DNA from: an uncultured Clostridium sp.
GTDB taxonomy: Bacteria > Bacillota > Clostridia > Lachnospirales > Lachnospiraceae
NCBI GenBank assembly: GCA_934438135.1
Contig: CAKSBP010000020.1
Coordinates: 1 to 63,405, forward strand
Direction of reading: 5' to 3'
Length of the DNA: 63,405 nucleotides
The notes under the pieces were generated by a model, which made no database searches, was not told the DNA's origin, and saw only the letters and a list, made by a program, of their open reading frames with translations. The position numbers and the translations under genes were made by a program. Shown here one piece after another: positions 44,819 through 53,602 of the stretch; within the stretch, counting starts at the first letter, position 1; each line of letters begins with the position of its first letter.

Positions 44819-44847
44819 ATTTTATCATGACTCGTTTGATTAGTCAA
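44819..44847 (-). promoter_or_regulatory. guaD promoter
   Basis: On the minus strand TTGACT (44847-44842) and TAAAAT (44824-44819) are separated by 17 bases. The -35 lies inside the palindrome at 44836-44851. Confidence 0.75.
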
Positions 44848-44851
44848 TCAA
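44836..44851. promoter_or_regulatory. Candidate operator of the purine locus, copy 1
   Basis: Read on the minus strand, TTGATTGACTAATCAA. It differs from 54086-54101 (TTGATTGATTAATCAA) at one base, and the match extends five bases further on one side. It covers the guaD -35 and ends 8 bases before the importer -35, so one bound protein could control both arms. The TetR-family protein at 50011 is the obvious candidate ligand. Confidence 0.65.
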
Positions 44852-44859
44852 ATTTTATA

Positions 44860-44889
44860 TTGACAAATGCAGCCCGTCTGATCTACAAT
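44860..44889 (+). promoter_or_regulatory. Promoter of the purine importer/xanthine dehydrogenase arm
   Basis: TTGACA (44860-44865) and TACAAT (44884-44889) with an 18-base spacer; the start of transcription would be near 44896. Confidence 0.75.
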
Positions 44890-44914
44890 GATTGCAATAA
44901 CAACCGAACGGCAA

Positions 44915-44953
44915 AGGAGCTATGGTGAGTATCACCACGGCTCCTCTTTTTTT
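44915..44953 (+). terminator. Leader terminator upstream of the importer genes
   Basis: AGGAGC (44915-44920) pairs with GCTCCT (44940-44945), and the inner TGGTGA (44923-44928) with TCACCA (44932-44937), followed by TTTTTTT (44947-44953). It is strong and begins only about 20 bases after the predicted transcription start, with the next gene at 45045. It should stop most transcripts unless relieved. Confidence 0.85.
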
Positions 44954-45044
44954 ATTTATTTTTCGATGATTCTCCTTTTCGTCGGCTGTTATTTTGTACA
45001 TAAGAACATGTTGAGAATTTGTTAGGACATAGGAGGGAACGTTT

Positions 45045-46265
45045 ATGAGAAAAAAGATCGTATGTTTGATTGCAGCGCTGGCGATGATGGTTTCTATGTT
45101 AACTGGATGCGGCAGTAAAAAATCAGAGGATAATGCTTCAAAATCTACAGCTTTTGGTGAAGAAAGCAAAGTGGAAAGTATTGACACATCAAAACTTAAA
45201 GTCGGTGTGATTTACATTGGTGATGAAAACGAAGGCTATACGGCAGCACATATGTGTGGTATTGATGAAATGATGGAAGAATACGGATTAACCGATGATC
45301 AGGTCATTGAAAAGACAAATATTCCAGAAGATGAATCCTGCTATGATGCAGCAGTGGATTTAGCAGACCAGGGATGCAATGTTATTTTTGGAACCAGTTT
45401 TGGACACGAAGATTACATTATAAAAGCAGCACAGGAATTTCCAGAAGTTCAGTTTTGTCATGCAACTGGATATCAGGCGGCATCCAGTGGACTTTCCAAT
45501 ATGCATAACTATTTTGACAATATTTACGAAGCTCGTTATGTTTCCGGTGTTGTGGCTGGTATGAAAATTCAAGAAATGATTGATGATGGAACTATTACTC
45601 CGGACAAAGCAAAAATCGGATACGTCGGAGCATTTCCATATGCCGAAGTAATTTCCGGTTATACGGCATTTTATCTTGGGGCAAAAAGTATTGTAGATTC
45701 TGCAACTATGGAAGTGAAATATACAAACAGCTGGGCGGATCCGACAAAAGAGGGTGAAATGGCAACGTCATTAATTTCGGATGGCTGTATTTTAATCAGC
45801 CAGCATGCAGATACAACTGGTGCACCTTCTGTATGTCAGGAAAAAGGTGTTCCATGTGTTGGCTATAACGTGGATATGACAAGTGTTGCACCAGATACTG
45901 CATTAACTTCGCCAACGAATGACTGGGGAAGTTATTATAAATACGCAGTTGGCTGTGTATTAAGCGGAAACGCTATTGATACAGACTGGAGCAAAGGTTA
46001 TGCAGATGGAGCAGTCGGCATTACCGATTTAGGAAAAGCCTGTGCCAAAGGAACCCAGGAAAAGGTAGACGAAATTATTGCTCTTATTACAGACGGTTCC
46101 TTTCATGTATTTGATACATCAACGTTTACAGTAGGTGGAAAAGAAGTAGAGAGCTGGAAGAATAAAGCAGGAACAGAATACATTTCTGATGGGTATTTTC
46201 ATGAATCAGAAGGGTTATCGGCACCAGCATTTGAGTTAAAGATTGATGGCATTACGGAAAAATAA
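45045..46265 (+). CDS. BMP-family substrate-binding lipoprotein (nucleoside/purine importer)
   Basis: This 406-residue lipoprotein has signal MRKKIVCLIAALAMMVSMLTGC with lipobox L-T-G-C. The mature part matches the basic membrane protein/PnrA-like family: KVGVIYIGDENEGYTAAHMCG, VIFGTSFGHEDYIIKAAQEF, KIGYVGAFPYAEVISGYTAF, SQHADTTGAPSVCQEKG and YYKYAVGCVL. Relatives bind nucleosides or purines. GGAGGG precedes ATG 45045. It is the first gene of the importer operon behind the leader terminator. Purines or urate are the likely ligands, from context. Confidence 0.9.
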   Translation: MRKKIVCLIAALAMMVSMLTGCGSKKSEDNASKSTAFGEESKVESIDTSKLKVGVIYIGDENEGYTAAHMCGIDEMMEEYGLTDDQVIEKTNIPEDESCYDAAVDLADQGCNVIFGTSFGHEDYIIKAAQEFPEVQFCHATGYQAASSGLSNMHNYFDNIYEARYVSGVVAGMKIQEMIDDGTITPDKAKIGYVGAFPYAEVISGYTAFYLGAKSIVDSATMEVKYTNSWADPTKEGEMATSLISDGCILISQHADTTGAPSVCQEKGVPCVGYNVDMTSVAPDTALTSPTNDWGSYYKYAVGCVLSGNAIDTDWSKGYADGAVGITDLGKACAKGTQEKVDEIIALITDGSFHVFDTSTFTVGGKEVESWKNKAGTEYISDGYFHESEGLSAPAFELKIDGITEK

Positions 46266-46351
46266 AAGGTGAAAAAGAGAAAGCCAGAAACGGATGGCTG
46301 TCTTTAGATAAGATAGAAACCGTCCGGAGTATGGCTAAAGGAGGAATGACA

Positions 46352-47881
46352 GTGGAGCCGGGCTATGCAATCGAATTAAAACAGGTATCAAAGCATTTTG
46401 GAGAGGTCATTGCAAACGATCATGTAAATTTATCGGTAAAGAAAGGCGAAATCCTCTCGATTCTAGGCGAGAATGGCAGTGGAAAGACAACATTGATGAA
46501 CATGATTTCTGGAATATATTTTCCGGATTACGGCAGCATTTTTGTGAATGGATCGCCGGTCACAATCCGTTCCCCAAAAGATTCTTTTGCACTCGGAATC
46601 GGAATGGTACATCAGCATTTCAAACTGATACCAATTCTTACTGCTGCTGAGAATATTATACTTGGTCTTGCTGGCAGGAAACGTCTTGACTTAAAACAGG
46701 TAGAGGAAGATATTGCTAAATTGGTTTCCAAGTATGGATTTGATTTAAATCCATCAGAGAAAATATACAATATGTCTGTTTCTGAAAAGCAGACCGTAGA
46801 AATTGTAAAAGTTCTTTACCGCGGAGCAGATATTCTGATTCTGGATGAACCAACAGCTGTTTTGACACCACAGGAAACCAAAAAGCTGTTTGATGTGTTA
46901 CGGAATATGAAAGCAGATGGCAAATCCATTATTATCATTACCCATAAGTTAAACGAGGTGCTGGAGATTTCCGATCGGGTTTCGGTGCTTCGGAAGGGAA
47001 AAAATATAGGATGTGTTCCGACAAAAGATGCTACGGTAGAATCTTTAACAGAAATGATGGTAGGTGAAAAAGTCTCGCTGGATATTAAGCGGACAGAGAC
47101 ACAAACAAAAGAAAAACGAATTGAAATCGAAGGTCTTACCTGTAAAAACAAAGAAGGCATAGAAGTATTAAAACAAGTTTCTCTGACCGCATTTGCTGGA
47201 GAAATTCTTGGAATTGCCGGAATTTCAGGAAGTGGTCAGAAAGAGCTGTTAGAATCCATTGCTGGATTGCAGAAAAATGCCACAGGAACTATTTACTATA
47301 ATGCACCAGATGAAACAAGGAAAATCATTTCTGGAATGAGTGCCAGAGAAATTCAGAAGCTGAAAATTGCATTATCCTTTGTTCCGGAAGACCGGCTTGG
47401 AATGGGACTGGTTGGCTCTATGGATTTAACAGATAACATGATGCTTAGGAGCTATCAAGATGGAAAATATTTTTTTACAGACCGAAAGAAACCAAGAGCT
47501 TTGGCAAAGAGAATCGTAGAAAAATTAGAAGTGGTAACACCGGGACTTACAACACCGGTAAGAAGACTGTCTGGTGGAAATGTCCAGAAGATTTTAGTGG
47601 GTCGGGAAATTGCCATGAAACCGGATGTTCTTATGGCTGCATATCCGGTAAGAGGACTGGATATTAACTCTTCTTATATGATTTACAATCTGCTTAGCCA
47701 GCAGAAGGAAAAAGGAGTTTGTGTCATCTGTGTCGGCGAAGATTTAGATGTGTTATTGGAATTGTGCGACAGAATCGCTGTTTTAAACAGCGGAAGACTT
47801 GCAGGAATTGTGGAAGCAAGGCAGACGACAAAAGAGAAACTTGGACGTATGATGACAGGTTCAGGAAAGGAGGAAGCCTAG
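46352..47881 (+). CDS. Nucleoside-type ABC importer ATPase (double ABC)
   Basis: This cytoplasmic protein of about 509 residues has two ABC domains. The first has GENGSGKTTLMNMI, the family sequence GIGMVHQHFKLIP, MSVSEKQTVEIVK and LILDEPTAVLTP. The second has a reduced Walker A (GISGSGQKELL), FVPEDRLGMGLV, LSGGNVQKILVGREI and VLMAAYPVRGLD, where the usual Asp-Glu is degenerate, as is common for this family (YufO/NupO-like). GTG 46352 fits AAAGGAGG (46337-46344) with 7-base spacing; an in-frame ATG at 46331 would put that site inside the gene. Confidence 0.9.
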   Translation: MEPGYAIELKQVSKHFGEVIANDHVNLSVKKGEILSILGENGSGKTTLMNMISGIYFPDYGSIFVNGSPVTIRSPKDSFALGIGMVHQHFKLIPILTAAENIILGLAGRKRLDLKQVEEDIAKLVSKYGFDLNPSEKIYNMSVSEKQTVEIVKVLYRGADILILDEPTAVLTPQETKKLFDVLRNMKADGKSIIIITHKLNEVLEISDRVSVLRKGKNIGCVPTKDATVESLTEMMVGEKVSLDIKRTETQTKEKRIEIEGLTCKNKEGIEVLKQVSLTAFAGEILGIAGISGSGQKELLESIAGLQKNATGTIYYNAPDETRKIISGMSAREIQKLKIALSFVPEDRLGMGLVGSMDLTDNMMLRSYQDGKYFFTDRKKPRALAKRIVEKLEVVTPGLTTPVRRLSGGNVQKILVGREIAMKPDVLMAAYPVRGLDINSSYMIYNLLSQQKEKGVCVICVGEDLDVLLELCDRIAVLNSGRLAGIVEARQTTKEKLGRMMTGSGKEEA

Positions 47882-48973
47882 ATGAAACAGGAACCATTTT
47901 TTCGCATGATGAAAAGGGATTCCATTTCCGCACCGAAAGCAGTGGGAATCCGGCTCTTAGCCGTAATAGTATCTTTAATTGTATGTGCGGTTATTATTGT
48001 TGGAATTACCGGACAAAATCCAGTAGAGGTCTACCAGGGCATCATTGATGGTGCCATTGGAACGGATCGACGTTTCTGGGTAACGGCACGTGAAACCATG
48101 ATTCTGCTTTTGATTTCCGTCGGCTTAACTCCGGTATTTAAAATGCGGTTCTGGAATATTGGTGCAGAGGGACAGGTATTAGTTGGCGGACTGAGTGCTA
48201 CGGCATTGATGCTTTACTGTGGGGATATGTTTTCCAATGGTGTGCTGCTGGTTCTTATTTTAATCGGGAGCTGTATTGCAGGGATGATTTGGGGATTGAT
48301 ACCAGCAGTATTTAAAGTAAAATATAATACAAATGAAACATTATTTACATTGATGCTTAATTATGTCGCCATGCAGCTGGTTCTTATCTGCATTGCATTC
48401 TGGGAAAAGCCAGTAGGTTCTAATACAGTAGGAATTGTCAATGGACTGAGCCAGAAAGGATGGTTTCCTGAAATCTTCGGACAGCAGCAGACCCTGACCG
48501 TTATTATCACGTTGGTGCTGACAGCAGCAATGTATATCTATATGAAATACAGTAAACAAGGTTATGAAATTTCTGTTGTAGGGGAAAGTGAAAATACTGC
48601 AGAATATGCGGGTATCGATGTAAAGAAAGTAATTCTTCGGACGGTTCTGTTATCTGGTGCTATTTGTGGACTTGCTGGTGCAGTGATTGTAAGTGGTTCC
48701 AGTCATACGATTTCCACTAGTACTGCAGGAGGAAGAGGATTTACCGCTATTATTGTTGCGTGGATGTCCAAGTTTAATCCATTTATTATGATTCTGGTTT
48801 CTGGCTTTCTTGTATTCATGCAGCAGGGTTCCGTACAGATTGCCAGCCAGTTTGGGCTGAATCAGAATGCTTCTGATATTATTACAGGAATTTTGTTATT
48901 TTTCCTGATTGGATGCGAGTTCTTTATCAATTATCAAGTGAAATTCCGAAAAACAGGAAAGGAGGGAAAGTAA
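47882..48973 (+). CDS. Nucleoside-type ABC permease 1
   Basis: This 363-residue permease of the branched-chain/BMP-type group (YufP/NupP-like) has about nine helices. Family blocks are MRFWNIGAEGQVLVGGLSAT, VKYNTNETLFTLMLNYVAMQ and GESENTAEYAGIDVKKVILR. GGAGG lies 8 bases before ATG 47882, inside the preceding gene, which ends at 47881. It pairs with the permease at 48975. Confidence 0.92.
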   Translation: MKQEPFFRMMKRDSISAPKAVGIRLLAVIVSLIVCAVIIVGITGQNPVEVYQGIIDGAIGTDRRFWVTARETMILLLISVGLTPVFKMRFWNIGAEGQVLVGGLSATALMLYCGDMFSNGVLLVLILIGSCIAGMIWGLIPAVFKVKYNTNETLFTLMLNYVAMQLVLICIAFWEKPVGSNTVGIVNGLSQKGWFPEIFGQQQTLTVIITLVLTAAMYIYMKYSKQGYEISVVGESENTAEYAGIDVKKVILRTVLLSGAICGLAGAVIVSGSSHTISTSTAGGRGFTAIIVAWMSKFNPFIMILVSGFLVFMQQGSVQIASQFGLNQNASDIITGILLFFLIGCEFFINYQVKFRKTGKEGK

Positions 48974-48974
48974 T

Positions 48975-49985
48975 ATGTCCGTGATTTTAACCTTTATTCA
49001 GAAAGCAGTTTCTCAAGGTGTACCGATTTTATTTGGAGCATCCGGGGAAATTGTGACAGAAAAGGCGGGAAATTTAAACCTTGGAATTCCAGGAATCATG
49101 TATATGGGAGGAATTTCCGGATTAATGGGAGCATTCTTTTATGAAAAGAGTATCAGCAGTCCAAACGGATTTATCGGCCTTTTGATTTCTTTATTCTGTG
49201 CACTTGTGGCGGCAGCTTTCGGAGGACTGCTATACAGCTTTTTAACCATTACCCTTCGAGCCAACCAAAACGTTGTAGGCCTTGCTTTAACTACTTTTGG
49301 TGTTGGATTTGGAAACTTTTTCGGAGGATCAATTTCTAAGCTGGCAGGTGGTGTTGGACAGATTTCAGTTGCTGTTACTGCAAAAGCCTACCGAAAAACC
49401 ATACCAGTGTTATCGAATATTCCGATTATTGGAAAATTAATCTTTTCGTTTGGATTTCTAACGTATTTGTCTATTATTTTGGCTGTTATCATAACCTGTT
49501 TTCTAAAGTATACGAGAAAAGGACTTAACCTGCGGGCTGTCGGCGAAGATCCTGCGACAGCGGATGCAGCAGGAATCAATGTTTCCCGATATAAATACAT
49601 CGCAACTCTGACTGGAGCAGCAGTTGCAGGGCTGGGTGGACTGCATTTTGTCATGGAATACCTAGGGGGAACGTGGACAAATGATGGATTTGGTGACCGT
49701 GGATGGCTTGCAATCGCTTTGGTTATTCTGGCATTGTGGTATCCAAGCCGGGCAGTCTGGGGCTCTTTCGTATTTGGAGGATTTTACATATTAGCTATTT
49801 ATATGCCAGGGCTGCCGTCAGCAATGAAAAATATACATGGTGTAGAGACCGCAGTCAAAGAATTTGTTAACATGCTCCCATATCTGGTAACGATCGTTGT
49901 CCTGGTTTTATCAAGCAGGCGGAACAAGCTGGAAAATCAGCCGCCGAAGAGTCTGGGAAACGCATATTTCAGGGAGGAACGTTAG
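48975..49985 (+). CDS. Nucleoside-type ABC permease 2
   Basis: This 336-residue permease (YufQ/NupQ-like) begins TFIQKAVSQGVPILFGASGEIVTEKAGNLNLGIPG, a hallmark of the family, and has LRAVGEDPATADAAGINVSRYK as the ATPase-contact loop. It starts one base after the previous gene (TAATATG), so the two are coupled. With the lipoprotein and double ATPase it completes an importer. It is followed after 25 bases by the TetR gene. Confidence 0.92.
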   Translation: MSVILTFIQKAVSQGVPILFGASGEIVTEKAGNLNLGIPGIMYMGGISGLMGAFFYEKSISSPNGFIGLLISLFCALVAAAFGGLLYSFLTITLRANQNVVGLALTTFGVGFGNFFGGSISKLAGGVGQISVAVTAKAYRKTIPVLSNIPIIGKLIFSFGFLTYLSIILAVIITCFLKYTRKGLNLRAVGEDPATADAAGINVSRYKYIATLTGAAVAGLGGLHFVMEYLGGTWTNDGFGDRGWLAIALVILALWYPSRAVWGSFVFGGFYILAIYMPGLPSAMKNIHGVETAVKEFVNMLPYLVTIVVLVLSSRRNKLENQPPKSLGNAYFREER

Positions 49986-50010
49986 CGGACTTAGAAAGGC
50001 TTGTGAGAGT

Positions 50011-50652
50011 ATGAATCAGGAAGAAAAGATAATGGAGGCGGCACTTACCGTCGTGAAAGAACAGACAATTAGTGGAACAAGGATGCATCTGATTGCAGAG
50101 AAAGCCGGCATGCTTCAGTCAAATCTGCATTATTATTATAAAACGAAAAATGATTTGTTGGATGCATTGCAGGAAAAAGTCCTGGATAAATGTCTTGCAA
50201 TCAGGGAGGAACTAAGAGAAAAGGCACTGGACAGCCTGGAATCCCAGATGGATATTTTTATCAATCAGAAGCGGGCATTTATTATGGACTGCCGGGAATA
50301 TGATTTTGCAGAAGTAGATTTCTGGGTTCAGGGAAGAATTCATCCGAACATAAAGAAAAATTTTGCGAATTCATTTGAAGGATGGAGGCAGGAAATTGGG
50401 ATTATGCTCAATACTTATGTGCCAGATTTATCTGATGAAGTTCAAAAAAACCTTCCATATATGATTGTTTCTTATTTAGAAGGGGCAACGATGCAGTATT
50501 TAATTGATGAAGATGCCTTTGAACTGGATGAGTATTTCCGATTTGGAAAACAGATGATTTTGGACACGATAAAAAATGATTTGAGGAAACGGGGTGAGGG
50601 ACATGAAATTAATAAAAACAACGGAAGCGGTGGGACATGTATTATGCCATGA
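50011..50652 (+). CDS. TetR-family transcriptional regulator
   Basis: This 213-residue regulator has the helix-turn-helix MEAALTVVKEQTISGTRMHLIAEKAGMLQSNLHYYYKTKNDLLDA (about 7-53). The C-terminal ligand-binding half is mostly helical and poorly conserved. ATG 50011 is chosen because the helix-turn-helix then lies at the normal distance from the start. It overlaps the next gene by 50 bases. Its place inside the purine operon suggests that it senses a purine or intermediate and binds the repeat at 44836-44851 and 54086-54101; this is inference. Confidence 0.88.
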   Translation: MNQEEKIMEAALTVVKEQTISGTRMHLIAEKAGMLQSNLHYYYKTKNDLLDALQEKVLDKCLAIREELREKALDSLESQMDIFINQKRAFIMDCREYDFAEVDFWVQGRIHPNIKKNFANSFEGWRQEIGIMLNTYVPDLSDEVQKNLPYMIVSYLEGATMQYLIDEDAFELDEYFRFGKQMILDTIKNDLRKRGEGHEINKNNGSGGTCIMP

Positions 50653-51649
50653 TATGACACAGATTATTCCAGGCGTGAAAAAAGATGCGGCCTTTAGAAA
50701 AGGACATATTGTAACAAAAGAGGACATTCCAGTGCTGCTTTCTATGGGAAAGGAAAGTTTATATGTCTGGGAAAAGCAGGAGGGCATGCTTCATGAAAAT
50801 GAAGCAGCGGAAATCTTATTTTCTATATGTAAAAATGCCTATATGAAAGGTTCGGAAATTAAAGAAGGAAAAATTCAGCTGACTGCTGAAGTGGATGGTG
50901 TATTTGAAGTAGATACGAAACGGCTGAATCGAATCAATGGTCTGGGAGAGATTATTATAGCCACCAGGCACAGCCATTTTCCAGTGAAAAAAGGAGATGT
51001 GCTGGCAGCGACCAGAGTAATTCCTCTAGTTATTGAGCAGGAGAAAATGGATGCCGCAAAAGATGCTGCTGGGGATACACCGCTTTTTACCATACATCCA
51101 TTTCATAAGAAGAAAGCCGTTATTTTAACAACGGGAAATGAAGTATTTACCGGACGGATTCAAGATGCATTTGGACCGGTTATCCGAAAGAAATTAGGAG
51201 AGTATGATGTGGAAGTGTTGTATCAGACGATTTTGGATGACAAACCAGAGAAAATTACCAGTGCCATAAAAAAGGCAGCAGAAGATGGAGCAGATTTGAT
51301 TGTCTGTACTGGTGGAATGAGCGTAGATCCAGATGATACAACGCCATCAGCAATCAAGAATACAGGAGCCAGAATGATTACATATGGTGCCCCAGTGCTT
51401 CCCGGAGCAATGTTTCTGCTGGCATATTATGATAATCCGGGTGTTGGTGGTCAATTGGAGAGTCCAATTCCTGTAATGGGACTTCCAGGCTGTGTCATGT
51501 ATAACAAACGAACCATATTCGATCTGGTTCTGCCCAGAGTTCTTGCCAACGAAATATTAGAGAAAGAAGATTTGACGGTATTGGGAGAAGGTGGACTGTG
51601 TTTAAACTGTCCAGAATGCCATTTCCCAAACTGCGGATTTGGAAAGTAG
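50603..51649 (+). CDS. MoeA-like molybdopterin-binding protein
   Basis: This 348-residue protein is of the kind found with molybdenum hydroxylases. The C-terminal half has the molybdopterin-binding fold: KKAVILTTGNEVFTGRIQDA, LIVCTGGMSVDPDDTTPSAI, GAPVLPGAMFLLAYYD and VMGLPGCVMYNKRTIFDLVLPR. The N-terminal half begins MKLIKTTEAVGHVLCHDMTQ. The tail has a Cys/His cluster (CLNCPECHFPNCGFGK). ATG 50603 is preceded by GGTGAGGG; the beginning lies inside the TetR frame. It probably acts in metal insertion or cofactor tailoring for the xanthine dehydrogenase. Confidence 0.88.
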   Translation: MKLIKTTEAVGHVLCHDMTQIIPGVKKDAAFRKGHIVTKEDIPVLLSMGKESLYVWEKQEGMLHENEAAEILFSICKNAYMKGSEIKEGKIQLTAEVDGVFEVDTKRLNRINGLGEIIIATRHSHFPVKKGDVLAATRVIPLVIEQEKMDAAKDAAGDTPLFTIHPFHKKKAVILTTGNEVFTGRIQDAFGPVIRKKLGEYDVEVLYQTILDDKPEKITSAIKKAAEDGADLIVCTGGMSVDPDDTTPSAIKNTGARMITYGAPVLPGAMFLLAYYDNPGVGGQLESPIPVMGLPGCVMYNKRTIFDLVLPRVLANEILEKEDLTVLGEGGLCLNCPECHFPNCGFGK

Positions 51650-51656
51650 GAATGTT

Positions 51657-52136
51657 ATGAGATGGAATCATTTTGATGAAAATGGAAATGCTGTCATGGT
51701 AGATGTGTCGGAAAAGGTAGAAACCAGACGAACTGCAACGGCACAGGGAAAAATTTATGTCAGTCAGGAGATTATGTCACATGTAAAAAACGGCGACCTG
51801 AAAAAGGGGGACGTTCTTGGCGTTGCTCAGGTTGCTGGAATTATGGCAACGAAACATACCAGTGATTTGATTCCCATGTGCCATCCGTTGATGTTGACAA
51901 AAAGCAGTGTGGAGTTTGAAATCTTAGAATCAGAAGGCTGCATCATGGCAAGCTGCACGGCAAAGCTGATTGGAAAGACCGGTGTGGAAATGGAAGCATT
52001 AACCGGAGTTATGACAGCGCTTCTTACCATTTACGATATGTGTAAAGCGGTAGATAAAAATATGGTGATATCCGATGTTCATCTGGTAGAAAAAACTGGT
52101 GGAAAGAGCGGAGCATACTATTTTAACAGAACATAA
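51657..52136 (+). CDS. moaC: Cyclic pyranopterin monophosphate synthase MoaC
   Basis: This 159-residue enzyme carries out the second half of the first step of molybdopterin synthesis, with MoaA. Motifs are NAVMVDVSEKVETRRTATAQG, VAGIMATKHTSDLIPMCHPL, KTGVEMEALTGVMTALLTIYDMCK and VHLVEKTGGKSG, with active-site Asp and Lys in the DMCKA and KTGGKSG regions. ATG 51657 follows the MoeA-like stop by 7 bases. Confidence 0.96.
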   Translation: MRWNHFDENGNAVMVDVSEKVETRRTATAQGKIYVSQEIMSHVKNGDLKKGDVLGVAQVAGIMATKHTSDLIPMCHPLMLTKSSVEFEILESEGCIMASCTAKLIGKTGVEMEALTGVMTALLTIYDMCKAVDKNMVISDVHLVEKTGGKSGAYYFNRT

Positions 52137-52147
52137 AAAGGAAAGGA

Positions 52148-53140
52148 ATGAGGATTATGAACGATCAATATGGAAGAAATATTGATTATATGCGTATTTC
52201 CATTACAGACAGATGTAATCTGCGATGTTGTTTCTGCATGCCAGATGATTCCCTTTCCTTTCAGAAAGAGGAAGAACTTCTTGGATTTGAAGAATTTCTC
52301 AAGGTGGTAAAAGCTGCCGTGCCTCTTGGAATCAAAAATTTTCGAATTACAGGCGGGGAGCCACTTGTGCGTAGCGGTGTCGTAGAGTTTATTCAGAAAT
52401 TAAAGCAGCAGGACGGTGTGGAAAAAGTTTATCTCACGACAAATGGTGTACTGTTAGAAGAAAATCTGGATGGACTGATGTATGCTGGAATTGATGGAAT
52501 AAACGTTAGTCTTTGTTCTACCGATGCAAAAGAATATGAAAAAATTACAGGGAAAAATAAAATGGAAACGGTGCTTTCAGCTATCCGAAAAAGTGCGGAA
52601 GCTGGAATTCACACGAAAGTCAATTGTGTACCACTTCCTGGAATGAATGAAACTCATCTGGCAGAACTTTCTCTTTTGGCAAAAGAATTTTCGGTAGCAG
52701 TCCGTTTTATCGAAATGATGCCAATTGGACAGGGTGCCAAGTATGAAATGATTACTGGAGAACAGGTTTTAACTAGATTGGAACAGGTTTTTGGAAAATC
52801 CAAACGAAGTTTCCGTGTAAATGGACATGGTCCGGCAGTATACGTCAGATTTCCAGATTTTAAAGAGGATGTCGGATTTATCAGTGCAAGAACCTGTAGG
52901 TTCTGCAGCCAGTGCAACCGGGTACGTCTGACTGCCAATGGTTGGTTAAAGCTATGTCTTAATTATGAAGAGGGGATGGATTTGAAAGCAGATCTCCGAA
53001 ATGGCTGTCCGACGGAAGAATTAACACAGAAAATGAAAACAATGATTTATCAGAAACCATGCAGCCACAATTTTAATCAAACCGCAGGAACCAGTAGTTA
53101 TATGGTAAATACAAAATATATGGCACAGATTGGAGGGTAG
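52148..53140 (+). CDS. moaA: GTP 3',8-cyclase MoaA
   Basis: This 330-residue radical SAM enzyme starts molybdopterin synthesis from GTP. The N-terminal cluster motif C-x3-C-x2-C is in DRCNLRCCFCMPDD, followed by ITGGEPLVR and YLTTNGVLLE. The C-terminal cluster residues are in CRFCSQCNRVRLTANGWLKLCL. It ends in the required Gly-Gly. AAAGGAAAGGA precedes ATG 52148; ATG 52157 is an alternative. It lies 11 bases after moaC and 3 bases before the MOSC gene. Confidence 0.96.
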   Translation: MRIMNDQYGRNIDYMRISITDRCNLRCCFCMPDDSLSFQKEEELLGFEEFLKVVKAAVPLGIKNFRITGGEPLVRSGVVEFIQKLKQQDGVEKVYLTTNGVLLEENLDGLMYAGIDGINVSLCSTDAKEYEKITGKNKMETVLSAIRKSAEAGIHTKVNCVPLPGMNETHLAELSLLAKEFSVAVRFIEMMPIGQGAKYEMITGEQVLTRLEQVFGKSKRSFRVNGHGPAVYVRFPDFKEDVGFISARTCRFCSQCNRVRLTANGWLKLCLNYEEGMDLKADLRNGCPTEELTQKMKTMIYQKPCSHNFNQTAGTSSYMVNTKYMAQIGG

Positions 53141-53143
53141 CCG

Positions 53144-53602
53144 ATGGAAGCAGTAATTAAGGCAGTCTGTATTAGTGAGAAGCGGGGAACTAAAAAACAG
53201 GATGTTAAAGAAGTAGAACTTATCAAAAACTTTGGACTAAAAGGGGATGCCCATGCCGGAAACTGGCATCGTCAGGTCAGTCTGTTATCTTTTGAAAAAG
53301 TCGAGGAATTCCGGCAAAGAGGTGCCAAAGTAGCCGATGGTGCATTTGGTGAAAATATATTGGCAGAGGGAATTGATTTTAAGACGCTTCCAGTAGGAAC
53401 GGTTTTAATCTGCAATGGTGCCGTTTTGGAAGTAACCCAAATCGGAAAAAAATGTCATTCAGAATGCGAAATTTTCCGTCAGACTGGCGACTGTATTATG
53501 CCACGGGAAGGAATTTTTGCAAGGGTAGTAAAAGGTGGAAGGATTAAGGCAGGTGATAGGATTTATGTTAAAAAAATTCCGGGCAGCGGTGATTACGCTT
53601 AG
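53144..53602 (+). CDS. MOSC-domain protein
   Basis: This 152-residue protein has the MOSC fold used to handle sulfurated molybdenum cofactor. Seen are KNFGLKGDAHAGNWHRQVSL (the G-D-x-H block), GAFGENILAEGIDFKTLPVG, the conserved Cys in KKCHSECEIFRQTGDCIMPREG, and VKGGRIKAGDRIYV. It starts 3 bases after moaA, and mogA begins within its last codons. It is a stand-alone MOSC protein, probably a carrier for cofactor delivery to xanthine dehydrogenase. Confidence 0.92.
   Translation: MEAVIKAVCISEKRGTKKQDVKEVELIKNFGLKGDAHAGNWHRQVSLLSFEKVEEFRQRGAKVADGAFGENILAEGIDFKTLPVGTVLICNGAVLEVTQIGKKCHSECEIFRQTGDCIMPREGIFARVVKGGRIKAGDRIYVKKIPGSGDYA

Noticed and set aside
44922..44969. Possible 15-residue leader peptide MVSITTAPLFLFIFR in the importer leader
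   Set aside because: The ribosome site AAAGGAG is only 2 bases from ATG and is buried in the terminator stem. The frame is probably a by-product of the hairpin and T-run.
44890..45044. Purine riboswitch aptamer upstream of the importer
   Set aside because: The conserved purine-aptamer core and loops are not present. Only the terminator can be supported.
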